From: Nostoc sp. FACHB-892
GTDB taxonomy: Bacteria; Cyanobacteriota; Cyanobacteriia; Cyanobacteriales; Nostocaceae
Length of the DNA stretch: 64,000 nucleotides
Reading direction: 5' to 3'
NCBI RefSeq assembly: GCF_014698795.1
Contig: NZ_JACJTR010000006.1
Coordinates: 248,001 to 312,000, forward strand
How positions within the stretch are numbered: the first letter of the stretch is position 1; each line of letters starts with the position of its first letter. A model generated the notes under the pieces. The model had not been told where the DNA came from, did not search any database, and worked only from the letters and a program-made list of their open reading frames with translations. Shown here one piece after another: positions 7,859-16,329 of the stretch. A program made the translations under genes and the position numbers.

Positions 7859-10258
7859 ATGGACGCTGAAGCAGCAGTAGCATGGTTAGATGCCATAATT
7901 CCCCCGCAGACTGGGGAACGGTTGAGCGATTTGCAAAAAGTGATTCTTGTGCAAGTTTGGTTGGGTAGAAAATACTTGGATATAGCTCATTCTTACGGTT
8001 GTACGGAAGGACACGCCAAGGATGCTGGTTCTCAGTTATGGAAGCTGCTTTCTAAAGTATTGCGAGAAAAGATTACTAAAAGTAATTGTCGCGCTACTTT
8101 AGAGCGAGTTCTGAGAAAAACTACTGCGATATCCAGTCTGATTGATCACTCGCGATCGCCACACTTCACCCCAAAATTAGAGGATACCAATTTTCTTGGA
8201 CGAACAGAAGCGATCGCTCACCTGAATACTTTGGTAAATCAGGGATCGAAAGTCATTGTTATCCAAGGTGAGGGAGGCTTAGGCAAAACCACTCTAGCGC
8301 AGCAATATCTTCATCAGGGGTTTGACTTGGTTTTAGAACTACTGATGGCAAAGGAAACGCAGAATATCACCCCTGCCGAACGAGTAGTAGAGGAATGGCT
8401 CAAACAAGATTTTGATCAAGAACCTGGGGTAGAATTTGGGGTAACTTTGGGACGACTCAAGCGCCAACTCCACAATCGGCGGATTGGGGTGTTAATTGAT
8501 AATCTCGAACCTGCACTGGATCAACAAGGTGGGTTGATTGCTTCTCACCGCAACTATGTAGAACTATTGCGGGTTTTGGCTGATGCCAGGGTGCAATCTG
8601 TTACTTTGATTACTAGCCGCGATCGCCTTTGTGAACCTGGGCTAAATGTGAATCATTATCGGCTTCCTGGTTTAGATCAAAATACATGGCAACAGTTTTT
8701 TAGCAACCGTGGGTTAACTATCGACTCGCCAACTTTGCAAATCATGCATCGCACTTATGGCGGTAATGCTAAAGCAATGGGAATTCTCTGTGGTTCGATT
8801 CAGGAGGATTTCGACGGTGACATGGTTCTTTATTGGCAAGAAAATCATGCCGATCCGTTAGCAGCAACCGACTTAAAAAATTTAGCAGTTAGTCAAATTA
8901 ATCGTCTACAAGTCCTTGATCCCCAAGCATATCGCCTACTTTGCCGTTTGGGATGTTATCGTTACCAAGATATACCCAGCATTTCATCACAAGGATTGTT
9001 TTGTTTACTTTGGGATGTCCCACCTGCTGAACATCGCCAAATTATCGCCTCGTTGAGAAATCGGTCTTTGGTGGAGTGCGATAAGGGTGAATACTGGTTG
9101 CATCCTGTAATTCGTGCAGAAGCGATCGCGCGTTTACGTCCGAGTGATGAATGGGAAATTGTCAACCACAAAGCCGCAGAATTTTGGACAGCTAGTGTTA
9201 AACAAATTGAATCCTTTAAGGATGCTTTGCAAGCTCTGGAAGCATATTATCACTACATAGAGATTCACGAATTTGAGTTGGCAGGTAAAGTCATTCTCAA
9301 AAGCAGAAATAATCAATGGCAGCAGTTCTTACCTCTTGGTAGTACGTTATATCGTATGGGTTTAATTCAACCTATACTTACTGCAATTAATCAAGTTGTT
9401 AAGAATCTTGAAAATGACCAAAATCTCACCGAACTTTATAATATATTGGGTGATCTGTATTGGATAACAGGTAAAATTAGTCAAGCAATAACTTGTCAAC
9501 AAAAGACTATTAATCTAGCAACACAAGCACTCAAATCACTTGTGCCTCAGCCAGAAAATAAACATTCAGTTTATTATCTGAGAATGCTAGAGGTAGACTC
9601 TTTATTAAGTATTGGTCTTTACAAAATAGATTTGGGGGAATTAGAGACAGCCGCAAAGTTATTCCAACAAGTAATTTATCTGGCTCAAAATACCGAGCAT
9701 CATAGCTGGGCAGAGAAAGCTTCAGTGTGTTTAGCTTTAGTATATTCTTATTTAGGTTTACGTGATGCCTCATCTGCATTAGCAAATGTAGCTTATCAAA
9801 ATATTACGAATGAAAAACTGGTAGAACAGACTGGAAGATTTGTCTATTTCATGCAAATTTTGGGTCAAACCTATGTAAATTTAGGAGATTTTTATAGAGC
9901 AAATCAAATACTGCACCAAGCTTTGACTTTTGCTGAAGAGAGCCATTATATGCAGGTAAAAGCAAAAACACTGAATGGTTTAGCAGAAATCCATCGACAA
10001 CAAGCAGATTTTGCATTAGCTCTTACTCATCATACAGAAGCAATCGAACTTTTGGATATAATAGGTGCTAAGTGTGATCTAGCTGAAGCTTATTTTCAAT
10101 TAGGTTTAACTTATCAAAAGATGGCAAAGCCTGATGAAAGTCAAATGAATTTTAATCGAGCAATTCAGCTATTTACTGAAATCAAAGCTCCTAAGCAAGT
10201 TGAAAAAATTTCCAACTGCGCGACTCAAAGCTGTGTTAACCATTCCTGCTATTATTGA
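7859..10258 (+). CDS. STAND ATPase: N-terminal helical domain, NB-ARC, C-terminal TPRs
   Basis: A 799-residue signalling ATPase. Residues 1-90 form a helical, HTH-like region (LSDLQKVILVQVWLGRKY, then IAHSYGCTEGHAKD) typical of cyanobacterial NB-ARC proteins. The NB-ARC domain has Walker A GEGGLGKTT near 138, Walker B IGVLIDNLEP near 209, an ITSRDRL sensor segment near 250 and a winged-helix part to about 430. Residues 480-790 are tetratricopeptide-type helical repeats (e.g. AKTLNGLAEIHRQQADFALAL). Such proteins switch on by ATP-dependent oligomerisation when the repeat domain senses a ligand. No effector domain is fused, so the output may be the N-terminal domain. It stands alone. Confidence 0.85.
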   Translation: MDAEAAVAWLDAIIPPQTGERLSDLQKVILVQVWLGRKYLDIAHSYGCTEGHAKDAGSQLWKLLSKVLREKITKSNCRATLERVLRKTTAISSLIDHSRSPHFTPKLEDTNFLGRTEAIAHLNTLVNQGSKVIVIQGEGGLGKTTLAQQYLHQGFDLVLELLMAKETQNITPAERVVEEWLKQDFDQEPGVEFGVTLGRLKRQLHNRRIGVLIDNLEPALDQQGGLIASHRNYVELLRVLADARVQSVTLITSRDRLCEPGLNVNHYRLPGLDQNTWQQFFSNRGLTIDSPTLQIMHRTYGGNAKAMGILCGSIQEDFDGDMVLYWQENHADPLAATDLKNLAVSQINRLQVLDPQAYRLLCRLGCYRYQDIPSISSQGLFCLLWDVPPAEHRQIIASLRNRSLVECDKGEYWLHPVIRAEAIARLRPSDEWEIVNHKAAEFWTASVKQIESFKDALQALEAYYHYIEIHEFELAGKVILKSRNNQWQQFLPLGSTLYRMGLIQPILTAINQVVKNLENDQNLTELYNILGDLYWITGKISQAITCQQKTINLATQALKSLVPQPENKHSVYYLRMLEVDSLLSIGLYKIDLGELETAAKLFQQVIYLAQNTEHHSWAEKASVCLALVYSYLGLRDASSALANVAYQNITNEKLVEQTGRFVYFMQILGQTYVNLGDFYRANQILHQALTFAEESHYMQVKAKTLNGLAEIHRQQADFALALTHHTEAIELLDIIGAKCDLAEAYFQLGLTYQKMAKPDESQMNFNRAIQLFTEIKAPKQVEKISNCATQSCVNHSCYY

Positions 10259-10717
10259 GTAGATATGCCTACTTTGTGGTGCTGAAGTATGCGTAGACGG
10301 CCAAAAGCTTGTCGTCCATCATTGCTCATGTCACCTTCCCTTCATTTCTAGCTAAACCAAGGCATATCCATAATACACGTCATACAATTATTTGCGTTCG
10401 CGTAAGTGGAAGTTATTTTGTGAAGCGATGATCGCACATCCTCGACAAAGAGCAATATCTGACGACAAACTGAGGAAGAGTCTACAGTTTTGCAATTCTT
10501 GAGACAAATGCGATCGCCGACGGTGGGAGAAACAGCGCCATCGCTCATCTCACCTTCCTATATCAACTAGTTATGGGGTTATCTGATTGCCAAAATTTTT
10601 AATTCATAAAAGTTAAAATTTGTCAATAAATACGTGTATAACTTAAAGTCTAATTTTAGAATCAAGTCCTCAGCTAAACTAGAGACTATACAAATCATTT
10701 TTAATTACTAGTACACT
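10259..10717. other. spacer with a small duplicated motif
   Basis: A segment ending GCTCATGTCACCTTCCCTTCAT (about 10324-10345) reappears in altered form at 10543-10561 (GCTCATCTCACCTTCC), bracketing about 200 bp. The minus-strand open frame between them looks random. No gene is supported; the last 120 bp are AT-rich. Confidence 0.45.
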
Positions 10718-10903
10718 ATGGCAAAAGTTTACCTACCTTTAACAAGGAGATTTTGCCCCTTGTTAGTCTGGTTAATTGAGATGGTAGCTGGATTAACGCT
10801 GTGCTTTACTAATTACTATGTCTTTCGCTCTCAAAGGAAATCTGGTCAAATGGTAGAGATAATTCGTCAGTCGCTGCGTCAGTCAAGTCAACTAATACTA
10901 TAA
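10718..10903 (+). CDS. small single-pass membrane protein candidate
   Basis: A 61-residue frame begins at an ATG and contains one hydrophobic segment (CPLLVWLIEMVAGLTLCF, residues 14-31) followed by a basic, amphipathic tail (FRSQRKSGQMVEIIRQ). This positive-inside arrangement is plausible for a tiny membrane protein. I do not recognise a family and there is no strong ribosome binding site, so this may be a chance frame. Confidence 0.35.
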   Translation: MAKVYLPLTRRFCPLLVWLIEMVAGLTLCFTNYYVFRSQRKSGQMVEIIRQSLRQSSQLIL

Positions 10904-11025
10904 AAATGGCTTAAGAGTTTCGCGATTGTGACACTAAATTCGTCTCATTGCCCATAATAATAAAAATGACCCTTCAGCAATTTCCTGTTGTACTCTAATA
11001 GTAATTCGTAACTATATTTTTAACT

Positions 11026-11682
11026 ATGACTACGCAAACCCTACCTCCACCAGAAGTTTATCAAGGTCAATTTGGGGAATTTACAATTACTCAGAGCGAT
11101 CGCACTGGCGTAATTATCTACCGCGCGGGGTTAATGGTAGCAGCACTGAGCTTTGCCATAGGCAGTGCATTGGTTTTGCTCAACAATAACCCGACTATTT
11201 TTACCACACTTACACTTCTATATACTTGTTTTAGTCTCGCTCTGGGTGTGAGTTTATTTACCATTCATATTTATATGGCATCACTGCACCGAATATTGCA
11301 AATTTTTTGGGCAATCGGTAGTATAGCATCAGTGATTCTGGCAATCTCTAGCAGTGAACCTCTAGCTCTCACTGTTTACAATCAGCCCGTTACCTTATTT
11401 GGAGTTGGTTTTATCTTTGTTGCTTTGACAGGTATTTATTTTAAAGAAGCTTTTTGCTTTAATCGCCTGGAAACCAAAATATTAACCCTAATAGTACCGC
11501 TACTATTGTTAGGACATTTGGTGGGAATTTTACCAACTCAAGCGGAAAGTGTTTTATTAGGGATTTGGGCAACCTTGTTTTTGGTGTTTGCCCTGCGAAA
11601 GACAGTGCAAGCAATTCCTGCCGATATCGGAGATAAGTCTGTATTTACTTACTTGAAAGAACAACGTTTAGCTAAGGTTTAA
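11026..11682 (+). CDS. DUF2301 family integral membrane protein
   Basis: The 218-residue product has a short polar N-terminus containing YQGQFGEFTITQSDRTGVIIYRA and then six to seven hydrophobic segments. This matches the DUF2301 family, conserved in cyanobacteria, whose function is unknown. Its TAA overlaps the next ATG in a TAATG arrangement, so the downstream DUF218 gene is translationally coupled to it. Confidence 0.8.
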   Translation: MTTQTLPPPEVYQGQFGEFTITQSDRTGVIIYRAGLMVAALSFAIGSALVLLNNNPTIFTTLTLLYTCFSLALGVSLFTIHIYMASLHRILQIFWAIGSIASVILAISSSEPLALTVYNQPVTLFGVGFIFVALTGIYFKEAFCFNRLETKILTLIVPLLLLGHLVGILPTQAESVLLGIWATLFLVFALRKTVQAIPADIGDKSVFTYLKEQRLAKV

Positions 11683-12371
11683 TGCAGACAAAAAATCGTC
11701 GGTGTCAAAAATTTCCAAAAATCAAACTAATAAAACGCCAAGAAATGTGGACACTTACGGCTCAGGGGTGGGCGATTGCAATCGCTTCGATTGCTTATTT
11801 AATTTTTTTCACTATTACTCATGTACACTCATTTCTCGCCGTGACTTCCCCTATCAAATCGGCAGAAGTATTAGTTGTTGAAGGATGGCTCCCAGATTAT
11901 GCCATAAAACAAGCTTTGACTGAATTTAAAAACGGTTCTTATCGTCTAGTAATTACCACGGGAGGCTCAATAGAAAAAGGTAATTATCTTAGCGAATACA
12001 AAAACTTTGCAGAAGTGTCAGCAGCTACCTTCAAAAAACTCGGTTTAGAATCAGAAAAGGTGATAGCTGTTCCGACACCTGTAGTAATTAAGGATCGTAG
12101 TTATGCATCTGCTGCCGAATTTAATCGCTGGCTATCCAATTCAAATTTAAATCTACAATCAGTTAATGTTTTTTCTTTAGATGTTCACACCCGTAGAAGT
12201 TGGTTACTGTTCAAAAAACTACTTACCCCTAACATCAAAGTTGGTGCGATTGCTGCCAAAACACAAGATTATGATCCAAACAAATGGTGGAATTATAGCC
12301 AAGGTGTACGGACAATTATTGATGAAGGCATCGCTTATATTTATGCACGGTTTCTGAATTGGAAAGCATAA
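11682..12371 (+). CDS. DUF218/YdcF-like (ElyC/SanA family) membrane-anchored protein
   Basis: A 229-residue protein with an N-terminal transmembrane segment (residues 26-44) and a DUF218-type domain: AEVLVVEGWLPDYAIKQAL near residue 58, VITTGGSIEKGNY near 82, and the KDRSYASAAEFNRW block near 120. DUF218 proteins (SanA, ElyC, YdcF) act in envelope integrity and lipid-carrier metabolism in other bacteria, with an extracytoplasmic catalytic domain. The ATG overlaps the stop of the DUF2301 gene by one base. A second in-frame ATG (MWTLTAQ, 11744) just before the membrane helix is an alternative start. Confidence 0.8.
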   Translation: MQTKNRRCQKFPKIKLIKRQEMWTLTAQGWAIAIASIAYLIFFTITHVHSFLAVTSPIKSAEVLVVEGWLPDYAIKQALTEFKNGSYRLVITTGGSIEKGNYLSEYKNFAEVSAATFKKLGLESEKVIAVPTPVVIKDRSYASAAEFNRWLSNSNLNLQSVNVFSLDVHTRRSWLLFKKLLTPNIKVGAIAAKTQDYDPNKWWNYSQGVRTIIDEGIAYIYARFLNWKA

Positions 12372-12448
12372 AAATGAGAATTCGTAATCTTGAGTTACAA
12401 ACTGCGGATTATGTAAGATAAAACATAGCTTTGGTGGGGTGCTTTTAC

Positions 12449-12542
12449 TATAGCAATCCTAAATGAGTCGTAAAAATCCTCAATTTCTCTCTCTGCACCT
12501 CTGTGGTTAATTTATTTTTACAAATGATTTAGGACTGCTATA
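12449..12542. repeat. 94-bp inverted-repeat (MITE-like) element
   Basis: TATAGCAATCCTAAATGA at 12449 is nearly the reverse complement of the segment ending at 12542 (TCATTTAGGAxTGCTATA type). About 55 bp of AT-rich sequence lies between the arms. The end sequence AGGATTGCTATA also occurs at 4549-4560. Non-coding elements of this form are common small mobile repeats in Nostoc-type genomes. Confidence 0.6.
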
Positions 12543-12565
12543 TAAAGAATTAGGCAGACATCATA

Positions 12566-13702
12566 TTACTTACCCAGGATTTGTAATAATGCTTGCCGAT
12601 AAATTTTAAGACCTTCTGCGTTTAGATGCTCTCCATTGCTCGTAAAACTCCCTTTAAGAGCATTATTCTCATACAATGGCGCTAGTCCTGCTGCTGCAAC
12701 TGGCACTTTTTCTGTTTCAGCAACTTGATTAATCAAAGCATTAATTTGTTCAACTCTAGAAAGTGGGGCTGCTACAGTTGGATCTGAGCTTGCTGCAACT
12801 GTTGAATAAAAAGCCGGAATGAGAAAAATTTCTTGATTTCCCATTGTGCGGACAAGTGCGATCGCCTCTTGTAAATTTTTGCTAAATAACTCATCACTAA
12901 TTCCATACAAAGCATCATTTCCACCTACGGCAATAATAGCTTTTTCACATTTCACCTTGGTAGGAATTAAACTTTTAAGTTGTTCCAGTAATGAGATTGT
13001 ACTTAGACCATTTAAGCCAAAATTAAAAGTCCCGCTCCCAAGGGTATTACCAAGTGCAGCCGAAGTAGAATCGCCAAATAAGCAACCTGAAAACTGTTTA
13101 TTTTGGGCGGCAAGTGTTTGATATTGTAATGCAATTTTCCCTAAAGGTGAAGAACTTACATTATCCTTTGGAGGTGCATCAGCAGAATTAGAAGAAGAAT
13201 TTGCCATGCCAACTAGCTTAGAAATTTTGGACACATCAACAACTAGTTGATTACTAGGATAGGCTTCTAAAAAGCTGACTAATCCTAGACCTTCTGGTGA
13301 TCTTGCTCCTATGATCATGGCAGATCGTAGGGCTTGTATACTGGCTTGATCACGACGAGCGATCGCTTGGGAAGCAAAAGATAAAATCTGCTTACCCATT
13401 CCTGTATTTACCAGCTTATCTAAAGCCACAATATCAAGAGACATTTTTACCTGAAGAGCATCTTGGAACTTCTGTTTCTCCTCAGCACTGAGGTAATCTA
13501 GAAAAGATTGCAAATCGCTAGAAGCCTTTTGTGTCTCGGCATAGTTGCGTATATCTGCCACCGGGATCGATTGCTCAAACAATCCGTATCTGACAGTAAC
13601 TTTCTCAGCTGCCAAACTAGGCAACAAACCAAGTCCGCTGTGCAACAGTAAAAATATTAAGCACCCAGATAGGCATACTAAAAAACGATAGAAATATTTC
13701 AT
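12566..13702 (-). CDS. secreted DUF1400-SGNH hydrolase fusion
   Basis: The 378-residue product has a signal peptide (hydrophobic residues 8-31, cleavage near SLAA) and two domains. Residues 33-165 resemble DUF1400, usually found at the N-terminus of cyanobacterial alpha/beta hydrolases (RYGLFEQSIPVADIRNYAET, LSAEEKQKF). Residues 200-378 are an SGNH/GDSL hydrolase: GDSTSAALG with the nucleophile Ser, a block-II Gly in NFGLNG, GGND near 262, and NGEHLNAEG with the catalytic His. The usual Asp three residues before that His is Asn here. It is presumably a periplasmic esterase or lipase-like enzyme acting on lipids or acylated glycans; the substrate is unknown. Confidence 0.8.
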   Translation of the reverse strand: MKYFYRFLVCLSGCLIFLLLHSGLGLLPSLAAEKVTVRYGLFEQSIPVADIRNYAETQKASSDLQSFLDYLSAEEKQKFQDALQVKMSLDIVALDKLVNTGMGKQILSFASQAIARRDQASIQALRSAMIIGARSPEGLGLVSFLEAYPSNQLVVDVSKISKLVGMANSSSNSADAPPKDNVSSSPLGKIALQYQTLAAQNKQFSGCLFGDSTSAALGNTLGSGTFNFGLNGLSTISLLEQLKSLIPTKVKCEKAIIAVGGNDALYGISDELFSKNLQEAIALVRTMGNQEIFLIPAFYSTVAASSDPTVAAPLSRVEQINALINQVAETEKVPVAAAGLAPLYENNALKGSFTSNGEHLNAEGLKIYRQALLQILGK

Positions 13703-13889
13703 CAGATGAAGATAAGAAGATAGTTAATAGTTAATAGTCAAGAGTCAAGTGTCAAAAGTCAAGGGGTTAGTCTATTTGTCATTAGTCATTTGTCATTAAT
13801 TCTTCCACTGCCTCCCCTGCTCCCTCATCCCCCTCAACATCCAACCCCAATTTGGGAATACTCAACCCAGTAGGCGTGAGGATGAAACC
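13703..13889. repeat. direct short-repeat intergenic sequence
   Basis: The spacer contains runs of the TTAGTCATTTGTCATTA and AGTTAATAGTTAATAG type and a CTCCCCTGCTCCCTC stretch. All are typical heptamer-like or purine/pyrimidine intergenic repeats of filamentous cyanobacteria. It lies between divergent genes, so promoters for both must be nearby. Confidence 0.6.
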
Positions 13890-15005
13890 GTGGTAGAAGA
13901 AGGCGCATATTGGATAGCTTGGGCGCAAATATCTGGGGTTGGCCCGGTATTGCTGCGGCGACTGCAACAGCATTTTGGCACGTTAGCAACAGCTTGGAAC
14001 GCTACCAAAGTAGAGTTAGGAGAAGTGGAGGGTTTTGGTTTTCAGACACTAGAAAAAGTAGTACAACAGCGATCGCGTTTGCACCCAGAACAACTATTCA
14101 CCAAGCACCGACAGGAAAATTCCCATTTCTGGACACCAGCAGATGCAGATTATCCGCGCTTACTGTTGGAAACTCCGAGTCCACCGCCAATTTTATACTA
14201 TCGCGGTGAAGTTGAACTCCAAGAAAATCTCGGACAAAAACCGATGGTTGGAATTGTCGGAACCCGCCAACCTTCAGAATATGGTATCCGTTGGACTCGC
14301 CAAATTAGTACAGCTTTGGCTAAAAATGGCTTTACAGTTGTTTCTGGGATGGCAGAGGGAATTGACACAGAAAGCCACAGCGCCGCGATGAAAGCAGGTG
14401 GACGCACGATCGCAGTTCTAGGAACTGGTGTCGATGTCATCTATCCCCATAAAAATCGAGATTTGTACAAGCAGATTTTGACGGCTGGGTTAGTCGTGAG
14501 TGAGTACCCCACAAAAACCCCACCAGATCGCACTCACTTTCCCCGCCGCAACCGGATTATTGCAGGTTTAAGCCGCGCCATCCTGGTAATGGAAGCGCCT
14601 GTAAAATCTGGTGCTTTAATTACTGCTACCTACGCAAATGAATTTGGTAGAGATGTTTATGCATTGCCTGGGAGAGTGGACGATCACCCATCTCAAGGAT
14701 GCTTAAAATTATTGAACCAAGGAGCTTCTTTCATCCTCAAAGAATTAGATGAACTGTTAACAATGCTAGGAGCAATACCGCAAATTGATGCAGCCGAGGC
14801 TTCCACAGCCCCAGAACAGTTGATACCAACTTTATCGTCAGAATTACAAACGGTAATGGATGCATTCGCAAGTGAAGTTTTACCCTTCGATTTGATCGTC
14901 CAACAAACCGGCATGACTGCTGGTGCAGTTTCCGGTGCGTTGTTACAGTTGGAACTTATGGGTTTTGTTTCGCAACTACCAGGAATGCGGTATCAAAAAA
15001 GTTAA
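13890..15005 (+). CDS. dprA: DNA-processing protein A
   Basis: DprA binds incoming single-stranded DNA in natural transformation and loads RecA. The 371-residue protein has an N-terminal helix-hairpin-helix-like part (ISGVGPVLLRRLQQHFG, residues 14-30), a Rossmann-like core with GTRQPSEYG near 125, SGMAEGIDTESH near 152, GVDVIYPHKN near 180 and FPRRNRIIAGLS near 215, and a C-terminal winged-helix-like DML1 region. The only in-frame start in the right place is GTG at 13890 (MVEEGAYWIAWAQ). It is monocistronic. Presence of dprA fits natural competence, which is known in several cyanobacteria. Confidence 0.92.
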   Translation: MVEEGAYWIAWAQISGVGPVLLRRLQQHFGTLATAWNATKVELGEVEGFGFQTLEKVVQQRSRLHPEQLFTKHRQENSHFWTPADADYPRLLLETPSPPPILYYRGEVELQENLGQKPMVGIVGTRQPSEYGIRWTRQISTALAKNGFTVVSGMAEGIDTESHSAAMKAGGRTIAVLGTGVDVIYPHKNRDLYKQILTAGLVVSEYPTKTPPDRTHFPRRNRIIAGLSRAILVMEAPVKSGALITATYANEFGRDVYALPGRVDDHPSQGCLKLLNQGASFILKELDELLTMLGAIPQIDAAEASTAPEQLIPTLSSELQTVMDAFASEVLPFDLIVQQTGMTAGAVSGALLQLELMGFVSQLPGMRYQKS

Positions 15006-15075
15006 GAATTAAGAGATAACACTATAGTTGAGCTTTTAGAAACAAAAAGCTGGTGGCGATCGCACTTGGATTTTT

Positions 15076-15609
15076 CTAGCTGCTTGAAGAGGTAGACGAT
15101 TCTTGAGATTTTACTACTCTTCTACCCCAAGGTTTGATCACTGAAATGCCGATGATGGCAAGTATACAAAGAGTTTGGGTTGCACCACCTATGAGGACTC
15201 CATTCAAGTCAAACATATATAGTGGATTGCTCAATGCTTGCGATCGCGCCACATCTGAAATACTTGTAACCGCATTGACCCACGGCCCTAGCCATATAGT
15301 TCCTACCACAATCAAAGTAACTGTGGCAATCCATTTGACAATTACCCAGTAGTGTTTGAAGAATCCCCAAACGGTGAGCCAGCAGAGAAGTCCTCCTGTT
15401 AACAAAGAGAGATTTGCAGAGGGAATAACCACGAAATCATCAAGCAATTTCAAGGTTGTGTTAATCGCATACAGTTCGTCGCCATTGGTAATATTGGCAT
15501 TCTTCAACGCGATGGCAACCATGCATAGAGCAGAGCCAAACCAAATGCTACCAGAAGCGACATGAGCAGAGAGCAACCAGTTTTTCTGTTTAACGTTGAG
15601 TTTGGGCAT
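15076..15609 (-). CDS. four-helix membrane protein (DUF2269-like)
   Basis: A 177-residue protein with four hydrophobic segments (about 14-32, 58-80, 86-108, 138-158), a histidine in the first helix (LLSAHVASGSIWFG) and a Ser-rich tail. The pattern resembles DUF2269-type membrane proteins, whose function is unknown. It follows a marR-type gene on the same strand, with a 125-bp gap holding a 13-bp perfect palindrome. Control by that regulator is therefore a reasonable inference. Confidence 0.65.
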   Translation of the reverse strand: MPKLNVKQKNWLLSAHVASGSIWFGSALCMVAIALKNANITNGDELYAINTTLKLLDDFVVIPSANLSLLTGGLLCWLTVWGFFKHYWVIVKWIATVTLIVVGTIWLGPWVNAVTSISDVARSQALSNPLYMFDLNGVLIGGATQTLCILAIIGISVIKPWGRRVVKSQESSTSSSS

Positions 15610-15665
15610 AAAGTCTCCAAATTTGATGCACGAACAACGGCAGATCAGCTAAATTTAATTAGCTT

Positions 15666-15678
15666 CCATATAATATGG
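15666..15678. promoter_or_regulatory. candidate MarR operator palindrome
   Basis: CCATATAATATGG is a perfect 13-bp palindrome (6+1+6) about 57 bp upstream of the membrane-protein ATG and just downstream of the marR stop. MarR dimers bind palindromes of this size, and a second imperfect dyad, CCTTATCATAATAGG, follows at 15681. Binding is inferred from position and symmetry only. Confidence 0.4.
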
Positions 15679-15734
15679 TTCCTTATCATAATAGGATAAA
15701 ATTTCCTAACTTCAAAGATATTTACTTGTTTAAG

Positions 15735-16244
15735 TTAAAAATCTCGCATCGCTGGTACTCCTGCCTGTAGCTTAGACAAGAGTTGTATCAGTGTCTTCTG
15801 CTCAGTAAGGCTCAAATGAGCTATCAGTCCAGTAGTTCGACAAAAATGATCTGGCAGCATCTTGATCAAATTCTGTTGCCCTTGTTCGGTCATTTGCACG
15901 ACTAAACGGCGTCTATCTTCTTGGTGTGGTTGTCGCTTCACCCATCCATCTCGTTCCAAACCGTCTAATAGTCCAGTGATAGTTCCACGAGTTACGCCAG
16001 AACGTTCAGCACATTCTGAAGGTGTTAAGTGCTGACCATTTGCTCGGAATAATTGCATGAGAACTGTAAATTTACCCATAGACAGCTGATGGCGAGCCAA
16101 ATGGGCATCCAATGCGGCATAAACAAGGGCTGTAGTTTTCAAAAAGGCTAAACAAGTCTCCACTGCGGGAACATTTAGCTCAGGAAACTGCGTGGCAAGT
16201 TCCTCTAACTCGTGTTTTGGTGGGACTTCAGGAGAAACAAACAT
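15735..16244 (-). CDS. MarR family transcriptional regulator
   Basis: A 169-residue winged-helix dimeric regulator. The DNA-binding part is clear: LTPSECAERSGVTRGTITGLLDGLERDGWVKR (residues 76-107) followed by the wing DRRRLVVQMTEQG with the conserved D-x-R. N- and C-terminal helices for dimerisation flank it. It sits between a serine hydrolase gene (85 bp upstream, same strand) and a membrane-protein gene (125 bp downstream, same strand), so all three may respond to one signal. The ligand is unknown. Confidence 0.9.
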   Translation of the reverse strand: MFVSPEVPPKHELEELATQFPELNVPAVETCLAFLKTTALVYAALDAHLARHQLSMGKFTVLMQLFRANGQHLTPSECAERSGVTRGTITGLLDGLERDGWVKRQPHQEDRRRLVVQMTEQGQQNLIKMLPDHFCRTTGLIAHLSLTEQKTLIQLLSKLQAGVPAMRDF

Positions 16245-16329
16245 GGATTTGCAAGCATTAGTTGACTAGCTTACTATATGCTGCCTTAGTAAATCCTGAT
16301 GTAGCAACTCTACATTCAAAAATCCTAAA

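Noticed and set aside
10348..10548. 66-residue minus-strand frame
   Set aside because: Cysteine-rich random-looking sequence lying between two copies of a short repeat. No start signal.
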